From assembly GCA_036565605.1 (NCBI GenBank), contig DATCXV010000004.1:1-32649 (forward strand): a DNA stretch of 32,649 nt, read 5' to 3'. The translations under genes and the position numbers were made by a program. Origin of the DNA: UBA6065 sp036565605. GTDB taxonomy: Bacteria > Patescibacteriota > Minisyncoccia > Phycocordibacterales > UBA6065. Below are positions 31,387-32,649 of this stretch, one piece after another. The first letter of the stretch is position 1; each line of letters opens with the position of its first letter. The notes under the pieces are model-generated. The model was not told the origin of the DNA. It ran no database searches and was given only the letters and a program-made list of their open reading frames with translations.

Positions 31387-32454
31387 TTATACGCGCGGTC
31401 CCAGGGGCAATGTTCCGGTTGCTTTCAAATGTGTGTCGGCTGGTACGGCTTTGTTACGGTTAACAAAACCAGCCAAGGCAATCATCAGTCCATTGTCGGT
31501 CGAATGGTCGAATTGGGGTAGAAGAAGTGGAATAGACGAATCGTCAGCTAACTTTTTCAAATGTTCGCGGATAAATCCGTTAGCAATGACGCCGCCACCT
31601 GTGATGATCGTTTGTGCTGCGTATGTTTCGATCGCCTGACGCATTTTTGAGACAACGACGTCGGTCATAGCGTCTTCGGCCTCGCGGCAAATGCCTTTGA
31701 TGACGTCGTCATTAAAGGAACCGTTTTCGCGCAGACGTTGGACCAGGTACAGCACTGCAGTTTTCAAGCCCGAGAACGAAAAGTCGAGCGACTTTGACGC
31801 GATCATGGGTCGCGGAAGCGGTTCAGGTGATGCAATGTGTGCGGCGCGTGCCTCTGCGGCGAGTTTCGAGATCTTTGGTCCGCCCGGATAAGCCAGTCCC
31901 AAAGTTCGAGCGATCTTATCGAAACATTCGCCGATAGCGTCGTCCTTGGTTTCACCGACGATTTTGTACGATCCAGGCTTTTCAACCAATACGATCTGGG
32001 TATGTCCGCCAGAGATAAGAAGAGAAAGCGCTGGCAGGGCAGGAACCTTTATTTCATACATTTCTTCATTCTTTTCTATGAGCGCGGTCAAAATGTGGCC
32101 TTCCATGTGATTACAAGGCACGATTTTTTTGTTCCATTGTGTCGCCAGGTTTTTGGCGAAAACGATGCCAGTCCACAGTGCTGGCTCTAGGCCGGGACCA
32201 ACGGTGACGGCAACAAGATCTATGTCTTCTTGCGTCGCCTTTGCTTCAGTCAAGCAACGCTCTAAAACGATGGGCAGATTTTTTTCGTGCTCACGTTTGG
32301 CAAGCATCGGAAAAACCCCGCCATAAGGGATGTGTTCGGGTATCTGCGAATGAACGGCGTTGCCCAAAATACGGACCGTACCGTCTTGTTCGTTCGCGTC
32401 GATAAGACAGATTGCCGTCTCGTCGCAGGATGTCTCGATGCCGAGTATCTTCAT
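31387..32454 (-). CDS. tsaD: tRNA N6-adenosine threonylcarbamoyltransferase (TsaD)
   Basis: TsaD, with TsaB/TsaE, transfers threonylcarbamoyl to A37 of tRNAs reading ANN codons. The 355-residue product has the start MKILGIETSCDETA, metal ligands H116 and H120 (HMEGH), LISGGHTQIVLV, FSFSGLKTAVL, GGGVIANGF and the C-terminal metal Asp in HSTDNGLMIA. I choose the ATG at 32454: a longer open frame to 32637 exists but those 61 codons are out of family and overlap a better-supported gene end in another frame. It starts 1 nt after that upstream stop. tsaB and tsaE are not in the window. Confidence 0.96.
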   Translation of the reverse strand: MKILGIETSCDETAICLIDANEQDGTVRILGNAVHSQIPEHIPYGGVFPMLAKREHEKNLPIVLERCLTEAKATQEDIDLVAVTVGPGLEPALWTGIVFAKNLATQWNKKIVPCNHMEGHILTALIEKNEEMYEIKVPALPALSLLISGGHTQIVLVEKPGSYKIVGETKDDAIGECFDKIARTLGLAYPGGPKISKLAAEARAAHIASPEPLPRPMIASKSLDFSFSGLKTAVLYLVQRLRENGSFNDDVIKGICREAEDAMTDVVVSKMRQAIETYAAQTIITGGGVIANGFIREHLKKLADDSSIPLLLPQFDHSTDNGLMIALAGFVNRNKAVPADTHLKATGTLPLGPRV

Positions 32455-32455
32455 A

Positions 32456-32649
32456 TTAATGGTCGGTATAGATATTGCCACTTCTTCCCATGTTTGACGG
32501 CCAAGGATCGCACCACGGAACGTTCGGAGTAACATTGTGATAGTAACGGGCCGTAGAGGCGCAGCGTGCGCGATCAGATGTGTTTTCGAGCTGAGTGACC
32601 AATTCGTAATCCTGATTATTGGCTTGGCTCGGAACATAACTGTATACGT
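32456..32649 (-). CDS. C-terminal end of an exported, possibly pilin-like protein (5' partial)
   Basis: A frame open from the window edge encodes 63 residues and stops 1 nt before tsaD. It reads VYSYVPSQANNQDYELVTQL and continues with a Cys-, Tyr- and Asn-rich tail (two Cys, RCAS and PWCDP) ending NIYTDH. The composition is that of a secreted beta-rich domain, and the Y-x-Y...YELVTQLEN pattern resembles the last strands of type IV pilin-like proteins of this group; that is inference. It has no start in the window. The tight junction with tsaD supports its reality over the overlapping in-frame extension of tsaD. Confidence 0.55.
   Translation of the reverse strand, partial: VYSYVPSQANNQDYELVTQLENTSDRARCASTARYYHNVTPNVPWCDPWPSNMGRSGNIYTDH
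32465..32470 (-). promoter_or_regulatory. Possible -10 element of tsaD
   Basis: TATACC on the minus strand, 10 nt before the tsaD ATG and inside the 3' end of the upstream gene; same hexamer as before the FtsB-like gene. Confidence 0.35.

Noticed and set aside
32455..32637. N-terminal extension of TsaD by 61 codons
   Set aside because: TsaD proteins start at MKILGIETSCDE-like sequence; the extension overlaps a better reading frame on the same strand.
1..32649. CRISPR array, insertion sequence, integrase, toxin-antitoxin or restriction genes
   Set aside because: No regularly spaced repeats, transposase or integrase motifs, terminal repeats or recognisable defence genes were found on either strand.

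Overview
This window looks like a chromosome segment from a Candidate Phyla Radiation bacterium (Patescibacteria/Parcubacteria group). That assignment is inference from gene content: small housekeeping proteins (an Obg with no C-terminal extension, a 732-residue ValRS, a SecA with a shrunken helical-wing region and no C-terminal zinc tail), Wzy-like polymerase/TPR fusions, a tiny single-helix membrane peptide, tRNA genes without encoded CCA, and almost no Shine-Dalgarno sequences ahead of core genes. TGA is used as a stop in at least two genes (8756-8758 and 26426-26428), which fits the standard bacterial code rather than the TGA=Gly code of Gracilibacteria.

Layout. 1-2.2 kb: 3' part of a membrane O-antigen-ligase/TPR protein, then an orphan membrane protein with its own promoter and terminator. 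2.3-6.5 kb (+): murB, secA, a DedA-family protein. 6.5-10.5 kb: the glycolytic genes gpmI and eno, both on the minus strand, flank two orphan genes of unknown function on the plus strand. 10.5-15 kb (+): a possible small RNA, then a MYG1-like gene, obg, an exported IPT/TIG-domain protein, gatB and a DUF192 protein. 15-19.2 kb (+): ribonucleotide reductase nrdA-nrdB. 19.2-20 kb: an orphan minus-strand gene and rnpB (RNase P RNA). 20-26 kb (+): a second Wzy/TPR protein, murJ, lepA. 26-28 kb: another orphan gene, a 36-residue membrane peptide (-), an FtsB/DivIC-like protein, a glutaredoxin, tRNA-Arg(CCU), a small membrane protein, tRNA-Phe(GAA). 28-32.6 kb (-): an envelope protein fragment resembling a pilin tail, tsaD, valS, prsW and an hsp20, read right to left.

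How the genes fit together. Cell-envelope work dominates: murB and murJ for peptidoglycan, secA for export, two glycan polymerase/ligase-like proteins, FtsB-like division protein, PrsW and DedA. Glutaredoxin could reduce the NrdA C-terminal CxxC pair. TsaD, ValRS, GatB, LepA, Obg, RNase P RNA and the two tRNAs serve translation.

The most interesting signals are: (1) a repeated promoter design in which a -10 box sits only 6-10 nt before the start codon of about a dozen genes, implying leaderless mRNAs; (2) a contrasting set of five unrecognised genes, each a single-gene unit with an intrinsic terminator and mostly with a -35/-10 promoter, three with a Shine-Dalgarno; (3) an NrdB with Phe at the radical-Tyr position and Glu as first metal ligand, the pattern of class Ic (Mn/Fe) reductases; (4) an unassigned structured transcript at about 10578-10706 and a branched inverted repeat at 6447-6551.
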